Shown here: in pieces, positions 25,690 through 38,204 of the stretch | How the letters are laid out: every line of letters begins with the position of its first letter | Numbering within the stretch: the stretch's first letter is position 1 | Assembly: GCF_000003815.2 (NCBI RefSeq) | Contig: NC_049988.1 | Coordinates: forward strand, 14,516,803 to 14,580,802 | Source: Branchiostoma floridae | Taxonomy: Eukaryota > Chordata > Leptocardii > Amphioxiformes > Branchiostomatidae | Reading direction: 5' to 3' | Length of the DNA: 64,000 nt | Translations under genes and position numbers: made by a program | The notes under the pieces: model-generated | What the model was told of the DNA's origin: nothing | Databases searched by the model: none | The model's input: the letters and a program-made list of their open reading frames with translations, nothing else

Positions 25690-26440
25690 CCAGATTTTAC
25701 TGATAAATGTCTTCAGGGGAGAAAACTTGTGTGGGGGAAGGAGATCGAGAGGTGGTCCTATTCATCTGTTTTAAAAAATACATTACTAGAAGAGCAGTGT
25801 ACGTGTATTAAGAAGCCTCCGATAGAACTTATGCATCTTTTAAATGTAAGCGAAAAATTACTTTTGCTGGTTGAGCAGATTCTACAGATAAATGTCTTCC
25901 GGAGAGAACAGTTGTGTGGGGAGGAGCAGAGTCCAATCTATTCGTCGTAAAAATACATTTGATTTACTGGAAGGACAGTGTATTAAGGAAGTCTCCGATA
26001 GAACGTATGCATCTTTTAAATGCTAGCGAAAAATTACTTTTACTGGGTGACCAGATTCTACCGACAAATGTCTCCAGGAGAGAACAGTGTTGTGGGGGCA
26101 AGAAGAGAAGGTCCAATCTATCCGTCGTAAAAATACATTTGATTTACTAGAAGGACAGTGTACTAAGAAGTGTCCGGTAAAACTTATGCATCTTTTAAAT
26201 GCTAGCGAAAAATTACTTTTACTGGGTGACCAGATTCTACCAATAAATGTCTCCAGGAGAGAAGAGTGTTGTGGGGCAGAAGAGAAGGTCCAATCTATCC
26301 GTCGTAAAAATACATTTGATTTACTATAAGGACAGTGTAATTAGAAGCCTCTAGTAGAACTTATGCATCTTTTGAATGCTTGCAAAAAATTACTTTTACT
26401 GGGTGACCAGATTCTACCGATAATAGGAGGAGAAAACTAT
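25690..26440. repeat. Satellite-like tandem array, unit ~174-181 bases
   Basis: Units begin near 25811, 25985, 26166 and 26343 with AGAAGCCTCCGATAGAACTT-like sequence and include GCGAAAAATTACTTTT.CTGG and CGTCGTAAAAATACATTTGA. A partial unit starts near 25690. Each unit can be translated on the plus strand, but the frame changes from unit to unit because lengths are not multiples of three. This is therefore a DNA satellite and not a repeat protein. Confidence 0.85.
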
Positions 26441-26935
26441 GTGTAACTGTGTGAGTAGGCCACTCTATCTGTTGTCAAATGGCATTAGGAGAAGGAATCA
26501 GTGTGCTCATCTTACAAATAGCCACCACCGCGGACACTTCTATGGGTGCAGTGGGACAAAACATGCATTGCTAAGCTCATGCAGATGGCCATTCGTGAAC
26601 AGAGATCAGTGATATTTTACTTCGCAATTATTATGCGATATCTGTACAAATGTTACAGAGCTAGATGCATGAACTGAATTGTAATACTACAACTACAAAA
26701 GCAAAGAGACTGCCCTTTCTGCAGTTGAAATAATTGAGATTTGATTTTCGTACTTATTTAAGTGCTTCATAAAACTTTTGACAAGGATTTCTCAACTTAA
26801 TGAATTTGAGGTGTGAAACTTCAGATCACTTTCCTTTCAACTGGCCTCTCAAAACCAATCAGCCAATACTTATGAGCTCATCTAATTAAATGAATGAAAA
26901 TCTAACTGGCGGCAGAATTCCCGGAACTAGGGCAG

Positions 26936-27254
26936 ACAGACGATCGATATATGCTGTTCTACAGCTTCCCTTAAGATCACTAGAACTATCCAGAATAGAA
27001 GACTGGCTCTTGCTGGCCATGTAGCCCGTCATGAGGAGATGGCCGCCAAAGTTCTCCTCTGGGAACCTGATGCGAAGAGAAGAATGGGACGACCGAACCT
27101 GACACTTAAAAAAGTATTGGAGGAGGAGGTCGGTCTGATCTATAAGGGACCACACAACCTGCTAGCCGCCATGCAAGACAGAGATGCCTGGTCGGACATC
27201 TCTTACGTGGATGAACTGAACTGTTCTAAAGCTTCCCATAATAACCTTAATTAA
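26936..27254 (+). pseudogene. Non-LTR retrotransposon remnant, C-terminal end of endonuclease/reverse-transcriptase ORF
   Basis: An open stretch of about 100 codons encodes IQNRRLALAGHVARHEEMAA, then KVLLWEPDAKRRMGRPNLTL and a tail ending AMQDRDAWSDI. The pattern 'RR...GHV.R......KVLLW.P..KRR.GRP..T' is the conserved C-terminus of many animal LINE-type polymerases, just after the reverse transcriptase. The catalytic domains are absent, so this is a 5'-truncated dead copy. It gives no evidence of activity. Confidence 0.75.
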
Positions 27255-28471
27255 CATTGCGTTGTACAGAGAGTTTTTTCCAAGTCTTATTGCATATGCG
27301 ACACACAGTGTCCTACGTGGAAAGAAAGTTTTGATGGCGAGTACCAGTTCTTAAGGGCATGCCCTATCTATAAGAAAGGAAGAATGTAACTAATGGAGAT
27401 GATCAAGTTTAAGACCTTAAGGTAGTGGAACATTACCTGTTCAGAGATGTTTTCTGTACTAATGTCATATCCCGACATGATCTGTCTATCTACTAGACCA
27501 ATCCATATTTACCTCTATGTAACCGTAGAATAACGATTTCAAACGTGCACCAACATATATGCAGCTGTATTATATACATGTAGTAGACATAATATAAAGG
27601 TAGGTAGGTAGTCCCATAGTCTTTAATACCGTAGAGGCAGCTGATTGTTATCCACTGTGTCTGGGGCACAATACCAGGAGATGGAGCCCAACCCTCTCAT
27701 TCCACCGCCTTTTACAACCAAAGCCAGGTACCATTATAAAGTACCTGTCTCAAGGGCACAAGATCGGTAATTGACAGGTAGACATACAACTTCTAATTGC
27801 GTATTCTACCAATATACTTAAGCGCTTAAAATCCTCGCGTAGATTTTGCTACATCAATGTATCTAGCCAGTAGTATTATACAAAACCTTGCCTTATATAG
27901 ATTTAGTATCCGTCACGTACAATTGTCACACTTTTACGACAAAGAGAAACACGAGCCTTACAATACCGTAAAAACTACATTAACCACAGTTTTATTGATA
28001 CAGCAAAGGGCGTATGAAACCATTCACGCGTTGCTGTCCATGTATTATTGGAAAAAAGTAAAGATTTCCCCTTGGTGCTGATTTGACCTTCCAGATATCG
28101 ACAAGCTGAGTACAATTTCAAGGTTATCATATTCCGGTCGTTATAGAAAAACGCCTTTATAAAAGTTAATGTCAGTTTATTAACACTGTATGCCCTTATT
28201 ACACAGTAAAGAGGCCCAGTTGCCCAACAATGTAAAGTTCAGAGGCGTTCATAGGAGATTTAAGAGCGTTTTATAGCCCCACAGCAGTATACTTGATCGG
28301 ATATTCCTAATGAAATTCGCAAAAGTGCTTTGAACATACATGAATGACGAACCGTTGTGCCGCACTTTATCACGCAATAATCTATAAAGATATCTTCAAA
28401 TTTCATATACTTCGTCTTTTGCGGAAAGCCCAATGGATTAGAACATGAAAAATGGAGATTAAGTTATGGAT

Positions 28472-28500
28472 GTGTCTATCTGTCTGTCTGTCTGTCTGTT
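28472..28500. repeat. (CTGT)n microsatellite
   Basis: About six CTGT units directly precede the SINE at 28505. Such tracts commonly border inserted short elements. Confidence 0.8.
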
Positions 28501-28504
28501 TATG

Positions 28505-28785
28505 TTAACTGAGCAGAGTGTTCGCCTTGCATTCGGTAGGTCGTGAGTTCGATCCCCGGCCGAGTCACACCAAAGACTTTGAAAATGGTACATGCTGCGG
28601 TCTCTGCTTAGCACTCAGCATTCGCGAAACAGTATAGAAGTTGAACACACACCACTACCAGTGAACTATCCCCCTTCTGTAGTGGTTGCACAAAGTTGTG
28701 TGGCCCAGGGCTACTGAAACGGAGATGGGCGCCGCCCTATGCGCCATCAGGCGCGGGACTTCAACTAACTTTGATGTAAAGATAA
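28505..28785 (+). mobile_element. tRNA-derived SINE, copy 1
   Basis: The head resembles a tRNA: GAGCAGAGTGTTCGCCTTGC (A-box region) and GAGTTCGATCCCCGGC (a good B box), as used by RNA polymerase III. It is followed by a body CTCTGCTTAGCACTCAGCA ... CACACACCACTACCAGTG ... TTGTGTGGCCCAGGG. The body is shared with the reverse-strand copy at 38205-38417, which confirms a dispersed family. The tRNA part has lost a proper 5' stem, so it is not a tRNA gene. Confidence 0.8.
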
Positions 28786-30485
28786 CTCTAGGGGGTATGC
28801 AGATGTTATACTAGTTGCGATATTATTCCGTATATGATTGATATTCATTCCAGCGCCTTGTTTGTGATTCAGACTTGACCCAAATTCGTAAGAGAATTGC
28901 GATGTACCCGATAATAACCACATTTCAGCTTTCCATAGCTCCAAATGGAATTGGTGGAACACAATGTGGTTGTACTATAATTGCAGCGTTGTCAGAATGG
29001 CTAAAATAGTACATGGGGGAGTTGAAGCATCTGATTTCCATTCCCGAAACCACTGAGAGAATGACAATGTTACTTCGATCGATTAGACAAATGGATTAAC
29101 AGTCTTGTCATGCTTCTCATATTGGATGTTATGAAGGTACCACGATATATCACCACCATTGTTTATTGACTGCACTTGTTACCTAATTTACGTTAACACA
29201 GCTGAGGGTTTAGATGCTTTTTATTATATTTCACTCTATATACCATGGTTGCTTCATATCTGAACGTACTATTATACATATATGTGAACGCTTGCACTTT
29301 TATATTAAATACAACCATCCTCGCGTACTGGTAACCCGCGTTTGGAACCCGCGTTTGGAATTGATTCTACAGGGATGAATGCATTTTGATTAAAAGTCAA
29401 ATGATAAACCCATTTCTAATCGCCATGTCAGACACAAGTGGTCTGCACCAGTGGTGGTTAATTGTGAAGAAATTAAATGGTCAGTTTCTTGGCCCTAGCT
29501 CGGTTATCTTGTAGTCCAAAAGTCGGCAGCTGGAGGCTTGTCATTACGAATTGCCATCAACTTGTCTGTGCCACATAAATGTCAATACAGACATTCGTCT
29601 AGTGGTCAGGATTAGAAACTTTGTATATCATTGGAAGATATAATCAGCTACAGAACAATGAATTTCCACTTCGAGACGCGTTAGTAAACTATAGCCATGT
29701 CAGAGAAAGGTTTGGAGGTAAATCTAAACGAGAAAATACGTCTTACCCTTCGGACCCTTTCTTAGTTTTACACAAAAAGGGAAAGAAGATAAAGTATACC
29801 TTAGGCTTAGCTTACCTTTCCACAACAAAAGTACTCTGATGCAATATAATATTCAGATGAGAAGCTTGCCTGAGAGCTCGAGGCATACAGCAAAAATGCA
29901 TCGGAAAATCTAGAGAACAGATATATCTATCTATAAGATACAGATTAGCCTCTAAAGGCTCTGTAGCATTTCAACCGGATGCATGATGAAGAATAATCAC
30001 ATTCAAGTACGTCGTCTAAGATGGTACGCAGCATGCAACTCACCACGATTGTGTTCCGAAGAAAGTAGGGTCTGTCATGCAACATTTACCACATCGGTAT
30101 TCCATTCCCGGAGACGTAATTAAATCACTGTTCATTGAAGCTTTCCTAATTTGGTTTTTCTGTTGGCATTCTTCCGGAAATGATTGGCGCCGGATTTCCA
30201 TCAATGATTCAAGTTGTAAAATCATTAGAGTAATAGCATAAACATATTCTTTCTAACATATTTCTTCTTTTATTTATGCAGGGCCGGCCTGGTAAGCAAT
30301 CTTCGATATGTGTCAATGTTTCTCTTTATGCTATCAGTCTAGCAGATACGTGTATATGTTTAGTAATGCCAAGGATCATGATACCCTTAATTATGAACAC
30401 GTATTACATCGGCAAGTTCAGTGCAAAGAACTTAACTCTCATACAAATCGTCAAAATGTCTGGATTTAGAGCTGGACATCATCAA

Positions 30486-30990
30486 CAAAGGCAAAAATGC
30501 CCGTCCTGCGTTGAACGCCATCCACGCGGAGGTAAAAGGCCTGTCCTTGGTGCTGAACACCATCCACACAAAGGAAAACATGCCTTTCCTTGGTGCTGAA
30601 CACTATCCAAATACAGGCAAACATGTCCGTCTTTGGTGCCATTCACACACAGGGAAACATACATGCATATTGTTATAAAATGTGCTCTCAACATTTCTAT
30701 ACAGTCAAACAGATCTGTTTTTATTGCTGAACGCCATTCACACACACACACACAGGTTAACACGCCTGTTCTTAGCACTGAATACTGATATCGACCACAA
30801 ACAGGCCTGTACAGGAGTAATGCTCACACTTGAAAATAAATCTCCTGCCTTTCATGACAACCATATAAAGTGCGGCCAACCATGTACACATAGCTGCCTG
30901 TCCTTAGTGCTAGCTGAACACCATCTAGACACAGATAACAGGCCCGTACTTACATGTACCACTGAGCACAATCAGCATGCAGACAAACAA
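30486..30990. repeat. Degenerate minisatellite, unit ~50-60 bases
   Basis: Repeated blocks read GCCTGTCCTTGGTGCTGAAC then ACCATCCACAC and AAACATG-like ends. The clearest are at 30486-30660 and weaker copies continue to about 30990, including a short CA run. Frames are not maintained. Confidence 0.65.
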
Positions 30991-32326
30991 TTATTGTTAT
31001 TAATGTTAGTTTTGTACATTTCGTACACTTTAACCCCCCCCCCCTCCCCCAAGTCTTGACAATCATTTACTCTGACAGTTATCAGTAATCAATGGCGTAA
31101 CAACTGTCTGAGCCCAGCTCTGACAACATGTCTGGTACTAACCAGTTCACAGCCTTGACTTTGTGACGCTTAATTTATCTGGCAGCGCCGCATGGTAAAG
31201 TAAACACAATTTATCATATTAAATGCGGTATGTAACAACATGATCGGTCCATATTTTATACCCTAAACAAACAAATTTAACAAACAAACAAACAAACAAA
31301 CAAACGAATCTGGGCCAGGAGCTGAAAATTTCTGACAAACCTGCATGAAACAATAACGTTATACATACAAACCCCTCAAACTTTCGACTCAAATTATCTA
31401 AGTTATGATAAGTCGAGAAATTTACAACTATGAAGTGTCAATTATTTCTTTTACAAACAAATCAAAGATGCCTCGCCCCCACCAGTGGCACTTCCGGTGT
31501 CCTTGACCCATAACCCCCTGCGCGGGACATTTGAAGTGATTTGCATACAGGACAACAGCTGGTAAGCTGAGGCGTGTGTGTGTGCGGACTGTGGACTTTC
31601 TCCTCTTCTGTCAGTATTAGAAAGGTAAAACCCTTCTTCTTGCATGGAACACATAACACACATGTTACAGAAGCCTTTTCGCATTGCTAGTGTTATTGAT
31701 AAATGCTTTTGTCCGCTTTTGCGCGCTGGAAAACTGAACTGTGTATGAAGTAATGAGGGAGGGGGGCGTCGGATTCTGTTGCATAACAGATTTTATTCTG
31801 AGTAGAGTAGAGTAGAGTAGAGGTCCTTCGGTTGGGTAGGAGTTCGCACTCCATGGAACCGCAAGTGAGCCCCAAAACACATGTAAAACAGTATTTTTGT
31901 TAATAGTGTATTGAGTTGAATGTCTCACGACAATCTGAAAGATATCTTGGCCTATAGATATCAAGAAAATATTGTACGGGTGAAAGAAATTTACGTCTGA
32001 AGTATAAGTATCGATTTCAGGATCCTCCTGCGTAAGGCTAAGCCTGGCCATGTCGAGTGTTAGGTAACAAGAGGAAAAGTGGCTTCTCCCCGAACGTGTT
32101 GTCACGGAGCATTTAGTGCGCTACAGCGTGCTTACTTTTATGTTTGACGGAGTAAAACAATTTGGTTTTGGAATGAAAACACCATCATATTATACGTTTG
32201 CTGGCATGGACGAACTTCTATAATTTAAGTACATGTAGGTTTTAAAAGCTAATACTAACTTGTCATGTAACTCAGATTTTAGAGGTCTCAAATACAAGTT
32301 ATTTCATTGTCAGGCAAAGTAATATC

Positions 32327-32754
32327 ATGGCGAACAAGGTTCAGCACAGCACCATCCACTGGTTCCGTAAGGGCCTTCGCTTTCACGACAACCCGTCGCT
32401 TCTACACGCTCTCCGTACCTCCCGCCACGTTTATCCCGTCTATGTGGTGGACCAGAACTGGATGAAGGAACACGATATCCGCTACGGCGCTAACTGGTGG
32501 CGGTTCGTCATACAGTGTCTTGAGGAGTTGGACACACGTCTCAGGAAGTACGGCCTGCGACTGTTCGTCGTACGCGGGAGCGCTGAAGACTTCTTCAAGG
32601 AACACTTCCGAAAGTGGAAGGTCACGCAGCTCACTCATGATGTGGACACGGAACCTTTCTACCGTATACGGGACGTGGCGGTGAGAAAGATTGCGTCAGA
32701 CATGGGGGTTGAAGTCGTGACTCATGTGGCTCATACGCTCTATGACATTGACAG
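32327..32754 (+). CDS. phr6-4: Photolyase exon 1: antenna domain
   Basis: It starts at ATG 32327, in context AATATCATGG, and encodes residues 1-143 (last codon split). It covers most of the N-terminal Rossmann-like domain, including [33 protein letters not shown] and [13 protein letters not shown]. The donor is GTTAGT. Confidence 0.92.
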
Positions 32755-33884
32755 GTTAGTACACAGTAGTACGGAGTTGTGTATAAATTGTCCATATGAA
32801 CAAAATCCTGGCTAATTAATGGATTTTCTATCAACCTATAAGTATATTTTCTGTTCCACTTTTGCTTCTATCCTATGCTGCAAAGTAAAGGAGTGACAAC
32901 TGAACCGGACCTTTTTGAAACTCTCTTCTATAAGGTGGAAAAAAAGGTGCACGCATACATACCGGGTAGCAGTCATCAAGTATGATACTTTCTCTGTCTT
33001 ACCGGTATGTGTCAGTCAAGAATTTCCCTCAAGTTGCCTCCTACTGTAAATTGTGCTCCTATCGTGGTCATGGACTGCTATTGTGGGATCATACGAGAAA
33101 TACTATAGATTTAGTTTTGAAAGAAGTAGACCTACTAGTAATGTTACATGCAATTCTTGATGTTTGCTGGAGTTTGTTATAATATGCTAGCTGAGATATT
33201 CTGTGATAAGATTCTTAATGTGGCTTCTGTCTCTCTTCAGGACTGTAGAACGGAATGGAGGAACACCACCACTAACATACAGGAAGTTTCTGAAGGTCTA
33301 CAACGAGATGGGCAAACCTCCCAAGGAAAAGGAAACAGCTACAACAGAGCACTTTGCCAACTGTACCCTACCCCCAGAGGCCCTGCAGGATAAGAAGTTT
33401 GACATGGTAACGTTAGAAGAGTTGGGGATGAGGTGTGACTTTCCTGCCAAGTTTGTCGGAGGGGAAACAGAAGCACTGAGAAGACTAGAGAAAAGTCTGG
33501 AAGACAAGGTAGCGTATTAAACGTACTTACTATACTTGATTGCTCCGGAAACTTTGCAACCATGCAGTACAGTATTTATGTATTTGTCTCACATTGCTAT
33601 GCTAGATGAAAGGTTGAAATAAGCAAAGCCCCATCAAGATAGTACAAATGTTTGATTACAACATGCATATGTATGTTAAACTTAAACGTAGTAAATGCAT
33701 ATGGACAGTGGTAAAAGTATGTTGATGTAGGAGAAGTTAACTGACCCACATTTGCACATTATAGGAAAAACAATTTCTGTTAGAAAGAAGAACTATTATT
33801 TATAAAAGCGATTAGAGTTACTGTAACAGTAATGCTTGATTGAGACGTCAAATACACAAAAAAGAAAGTTTTTTATGTACTTGT

Positions 33885-33917
<33 letters not shown>

Positions 33918-36900
33918 TCAAATCATGGAATACAATAGATTTAATTTCCATTTTGTCCTATGTTCCAGGACTGGGTCCTTAAGTTTGAGAAGCCCAAGAC
34001 GTCCCCCAACTCCTTACTGCCCAGCACCACTGTCCTCAGTCCATACATAACAGTGGGATGTCTGTCTGCACGGCTGTTCTATCATCAACTGGACAAGATA
34101 TACTCAAAGGTAACAAACATGACAGCGAACTTATACAAAGATAGGATGGATAAAAAAAATCAAAGGGAATGACTGTCTCTTCCCTGCTACTGTCCTATTA
34201 AATCAAAGTACATTTTAGAAACTTAACAATAATTTTCTGACTAGCAATCAAGTTAGCATATTCTTTAAAGCAAGCATGAGACTTTTAAATTTTAGATTTA
34301 GTTTGCAACCATGTATTTTCCTGTATTTTGTTTACCATAATAGGCAAGGAATTGAGTTCAACAGACGTTCTTGATATGTTTCCTGCCTTGTTAATACATG
34401 TAACTTGTCTCGAATTGCTGAGTACTAAAAGGCTGCCAAAATGGTAACATCACATTTTTTGTCAGTGTTTTTATAAATGATGCTTTTCTTATCTTCACAA
34501 AAACGGTGCTTGTAATACGTTTTGATATTTTCTCCAGGCCAAGAACCACTCCCAGCCTCCAGTGTCCCTGCATGGTCAGCTGATCTGGAGGGAGTTTTTC
34601 TACACGGCAGCGGCGCACACACCAAACTTTAACCAGATGGAGGGCAACCGTGTCTGTCTGCAGATCCCATGGAACAAGAACGATGAACATCTCACCAGGT
34701 GGAGAAATGGTATGTTCTGGATCATCCAGGGTGACCCGGTCATAAAAGTAAAACTCTGTCTGCTTCTAATAACCCCTGCATAGTTCCCTACACAGAGAAC
34801 AATGAACTTTAGCCAGAATACATACTTAAGCTAGACTAGATCTGTTACTAAGGCTAGAGTCCTAAACAGTTGTTTACTATTTTAAGTACTACTGACAATG
34901 ATTAAGAATAATGAACTTTTCCCAGTCTTAGTTCTAGCCAAAAAGAGTCCATGATGTGTTCATCCAACTGCTCTAGGTTCGTTTGTAAGGTGAACAATGT
35001 TTGGCTGAAAATTAGGTTGTACAAAATTATCCTTTTATGCAACTGCTTGAAATTCATGTTCAGAGACCTCATACATGTACCTCCTTCAATCCAAAGTTCA
35101 ACCCCTCATGGACCACAGAACCAACCCATAAATTAACAAGAAAAACTGCAAATGCTATTGGCCTTTTCACAGTTGGTTACACTTGTTTTTTTCCCTAACA
35201 TTTCTTTATTGTCTTCTCCACAGCACAAACTGGCTTCCCTTGGATTGATGCTGCCATGACCCAACTGCGCAAGGAGGGGTGGATCCATCACTTGGCACGG
35301 CATGCTGTGGCATGTTTCCTGACCAGAGGGGACCTGTGGATCTCCTGGGAGGAGGGGATGAAGGTGTGCCAATCACTGTACACACTCCCCATCATTGACT
35401 TGTTGAAATGTTAACTTGTTTGGTTCCCAAAAGTTCTGAAAGGAAACAACTTAGATTTTTTTGAATTTTGAATTTTTTCCAAACAAATTGTCTTTCATTT
35501 GGCTAAGCACATCTTTTTCATTACACTAGCCAAAGATTTGTCCATTGGGAGGATTTTTAAACTTAGACATTGAGTTAGGGTCCATTCCATCCCTCAGTCC
35601 TGGAATGGAAATTCACTTGTTTGGATGGAAAAAACTTCACCCCATTCCACCAAAAAATCAGAACTTCAAAGCTTAAAATTACAGATTTGATAATAATAGA
35701 TTTAATAATTTAATTACCAACGCGGGCTACCAGACAATAAGTGAGATGGAAAAAAATTTAAAGCTGGAAACAGCCCATACTTAAACTTCATATATAGGCC
35801 CTTATTCATCTGCCTTGTCCCATAACCATCAGGTATTTGAGGAGCTTCTTCTGGATGCAGACTGGAGCCTGAATGCAGGAAACTGGATGTGGCTGTCAGC
35901 CAGCGCCTTCTTCCACCAGTACTTCCGTGTCTACAGTCCCATTGTCTTCGGCAAGAAGACCGACCCAAAGGGGACATTCATCAGGTGGGTTGGTGTTCTG
36001 TTTATTGGTATCTTTGGTGCCTGCCTGTCTTTCTTATCTGGACTGCTTATACTCAAAATCTGTTACACTCTGTACTTGCTGTACCTTGTTCTGCAGTGTG
36101 TTCTTTCAAAGGGCAAAGAGAAGGACTATATTTTATTTTAAAGCTTATGTCAGTTCGTCCACTCACTTTTCAAGAAGAGAGAAGAAGAAGCATGTAAAAT
36201 ATAGATGTAAGTAAGGCATAGCATAGCTTTCCTGTTATTCTCATTGTATACAACTTTCACTGCATTTAGCCCCAATGGGACATAAATTTGATATGCAATT
36301 CAACTTCATTGCCATCATCACTTTATGCTAATACCACACATAGCTTAAGTTGTTACATGTATTCCTATGTTTAATTTTTTATATTTATTTTTTACAGGCA
36401 CTACCTCCCAGTCCTGAAGAACTTCCCAAAGGAGTACATCTACGAGCCGTGGAAAGCCCCACGTAACGTCCAGGAGAAGGCAGGGTGCATCGTGGGTAAG
36501 GACTACCCCCGCCCCATAGTGGACCACAAGGAAGCCAGCCAGCGGAACCTGGACATCATGAGGGATGTTCGCAAGGATCAGAAGGAGACGGCATCAGTCA
36601 CTCTGGGTAGGAAGTCTTCTTATTCTGTATCTCTTGCTGATTCTGTTGCTCAATTAGAAATGTTTGAATAAGATGTTTATTGAATGAAGATATTCTTTCG
36701 TGCATAATTCAGCCTATGACTGCAAGATCGTTGTTTTATCAACCATTTGATTGATGTATTGTATCTTAGGCAAGTTTAGACCACCACGGTTTAATTTTGT
36801 AGTTCTCGGATTTTCAAGAAGTATTGTTGAGCTGGTAAATCAACGAGAAAACACTGTGAAGAAAAAGTCTGTACCTAAATGGTACTTACAGTGTCAAGGC

Positions 36901-37137
36901 ATATTCAGACTTGTGGATATGGTCAAGTCCATATGAGTTGCAAATTGATGTACATTTTTTTTGTTTAAGTAAAGTTTGAATTTTTTTGGAAATGATGCTT
37001 GCAGCTTTATAGCAGAATCTGCACTATGTATTGTCTTATATATATGAAACTGATAGATGCCTACTTTTACAGCCTTGTATGGAAACTCCTTTGTATTGAT
37101 CCCCTTTTTCTGTTGTTCTACAGGCTATGGAAAGTAA
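32327..37137 (+). CDS. phr6-4: (6-4) photolyase, complete eight-exon gene
   Basis: Exons: 32327-32754, 33241-33508, 33969-34109, 34538-34709, 35224-35363, 35833-35984, 36398-36606 and 37124-37137 (TAA). All junctions are GT..AG and the phases agree (2,0,0,1,0,2,1). The product is 507 residues. These flavoproteins use blue light absorbed by FAD to reverse UV-induced (6-4) pyrimidine-pyrimidone lesions. Residues about 8-143 form the antenna (photolyase) domain ([20 protein letters not shown]). The rest is the FAD-binding helical domain: [51 protein letters not shown] and [19 protein letters not shown]. The active-site pair corresponds to H359 and H363. The [15 protein letters not shown] segment and the [14 protein letters not shown]-terminus are, as I recall the family, closer to (6-4) photolyases than to circadian type-2 cryptochromes, and there is no long cryptochrome tail. 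A photoreceptor role cannot be ruled out. The final exon encodes only the last few residues. Confidence 0.92.
33241..36606 (+). CDS. phr6-4: Photolyase exons 2-7: linker and FAD-binding domain
   Basis: Residues 143-503 lie in six exons. Exon 2 starts right after the CTCTCTTCAG acceptor and contains [13 protein letters not shown] and the FAD-phosphate-binding GGETEAL. Exon 4 has [18 protein letters not shown]. Exon 5 holds the active-site His pair. Exon 6 holds [14 protein letters not shown] near the flavin N5. Exon 7 ends in a charged tail. Intron 3 carries a (TA)n tract at 33885-33915. Confidence 0.92.
33885..33915. repeat. (TA)n microsatellite in photolyase intron
   Basis: About fifteen TA units lie in the intron between photolyase exons 2 and 3. 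Confidence 0.9.
37124..37137 (+). CDS. phr6-4: Photolyase exon 8: 14-base terminal coding exon
   Basis: After the TGTTCTACAG acceptor, GC TAT GGA AAG TAA completes a split Gly codon and adds Tyr-Gly-Lys before the stop. The phase (1) fits the donor at 36606. The long 3' UTR that follows has an AATAAA at 38059-38064, a candidate but distant poly(A) signal. Confidence 0.75.
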
Positions 37138-38204
37138 AGTCCAGTCCAAATATGTGGAAAGTGGACCAAATGGGGAGATGATGGCAAACAATGGAACCTG
37201 ACAAGAAAGTGTAAAGTCTTAAGACTTGTAAGTATGAAAGGCAAGGACAGAATTACAAGTTTGTTGCATCCGTCAAAGATGCATGTTTCCTGGTCAGTTT
37301 GTTGTTTTTAATGTATTGTAGGAGTTACAAGTTCAAGTTCAAGTTACAAGTTAACTATAGTATGTTGGCTGTTCTGGTTTGATCTATGTTCTGGTCCAAA
37401 CTGAACAGTTAAATGCTGTTTTTAAGTAATTTAGACACATTGTTTGGTTCGATTTTAGTGTACACTATAGAAGCTGTTTTTAAAGATTAATGGACTCATT
37501 TATGGTCTTTAAGCCTTATTTTCTGAGTTAATACATTGTCAATTTTCTTGTTATTGCACAGTGTTGTACAGGTACAGTACAGTATAGTATGTTACATGTA
37601 CCATTTTTATTGAACTTGTTGCAAAGCTATCTTAAGCTATTGACAGCTTTGCAGATGTGTCAGAAATAGTGAGTCCAATATTTGTTGTTCTATTTGAGCA
37701 ACATAGCAATTTGAACCTTTCTTATGTTGGTAATTTGTACAATGCACAATGTATTACTACTACTAGTACTATTTTGACTGTATGCCTACTCATATTTCAA
37801 ACTGACAGGACAGTCCATTGTCACCGTTGTACTAGTTAGTAACACTAACTAGAAAGCAACAACACTGTTATATTTGTATGTTGCTAGTAATTAATATTAA
37901 CTTATCTGTGTATTGAAGCACAGAATTCTTTAAGCATCAGTGGTCTACCTCACTTATCATTAAAACAAAGCTACAAGCGCACAAACAAGATAGACTTGTT
38001 CTGAATTTATTTCCTTTCTTGTTGCCTTTCTAGTATGAATATGAGCGATGATTTGACAAATAAACTTGTTTGTCATAGTGCCGACATTGATACTAAAATA
38101 ACGTTCTTCTTTCTCTCTCTTTTTGTCCAATATACATGCTGGTACCAACAACACTTGAAACGTGTATAAGCTCAAAGATACTGTGTGAAGGATAGTGCCC
38201 ATCT

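Larger units (their letters stand above)
24120..32326. other. Gene-poor interval upstream of the photolyase
   Basis: No cellular gene is recognised on either strand. The content is repeats: a MITE (24445), an inverted-repeat element (25420), a satellite array (25690), a LINE remnant (26936), a SINE (28505) and a minisatellite (30486). The photolyase promoter must lie at the right end. I see no core element there that I can defend. Confidence 0.5.

Noticed and set aside
25729-26329. Three overlapping plus-strand frames that look like a repeat protein
   Set aside because: They are units of a ~178-base satellite. The reading frame shifts between units, so no single protein is maintained.
28505-28575. 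A functional tRNA gene
   Set aside because: The A-box region and 5' stem are degraded, and the segment continues into a body shared with another copy, so it is a SINE head.
31665-32105. 146-codon minus-strand frame upstream of the photolyase
   Set aside because: It includes an (AGTAG)n tract, has no domain-like composition or splice context, and is probably a chance frame.
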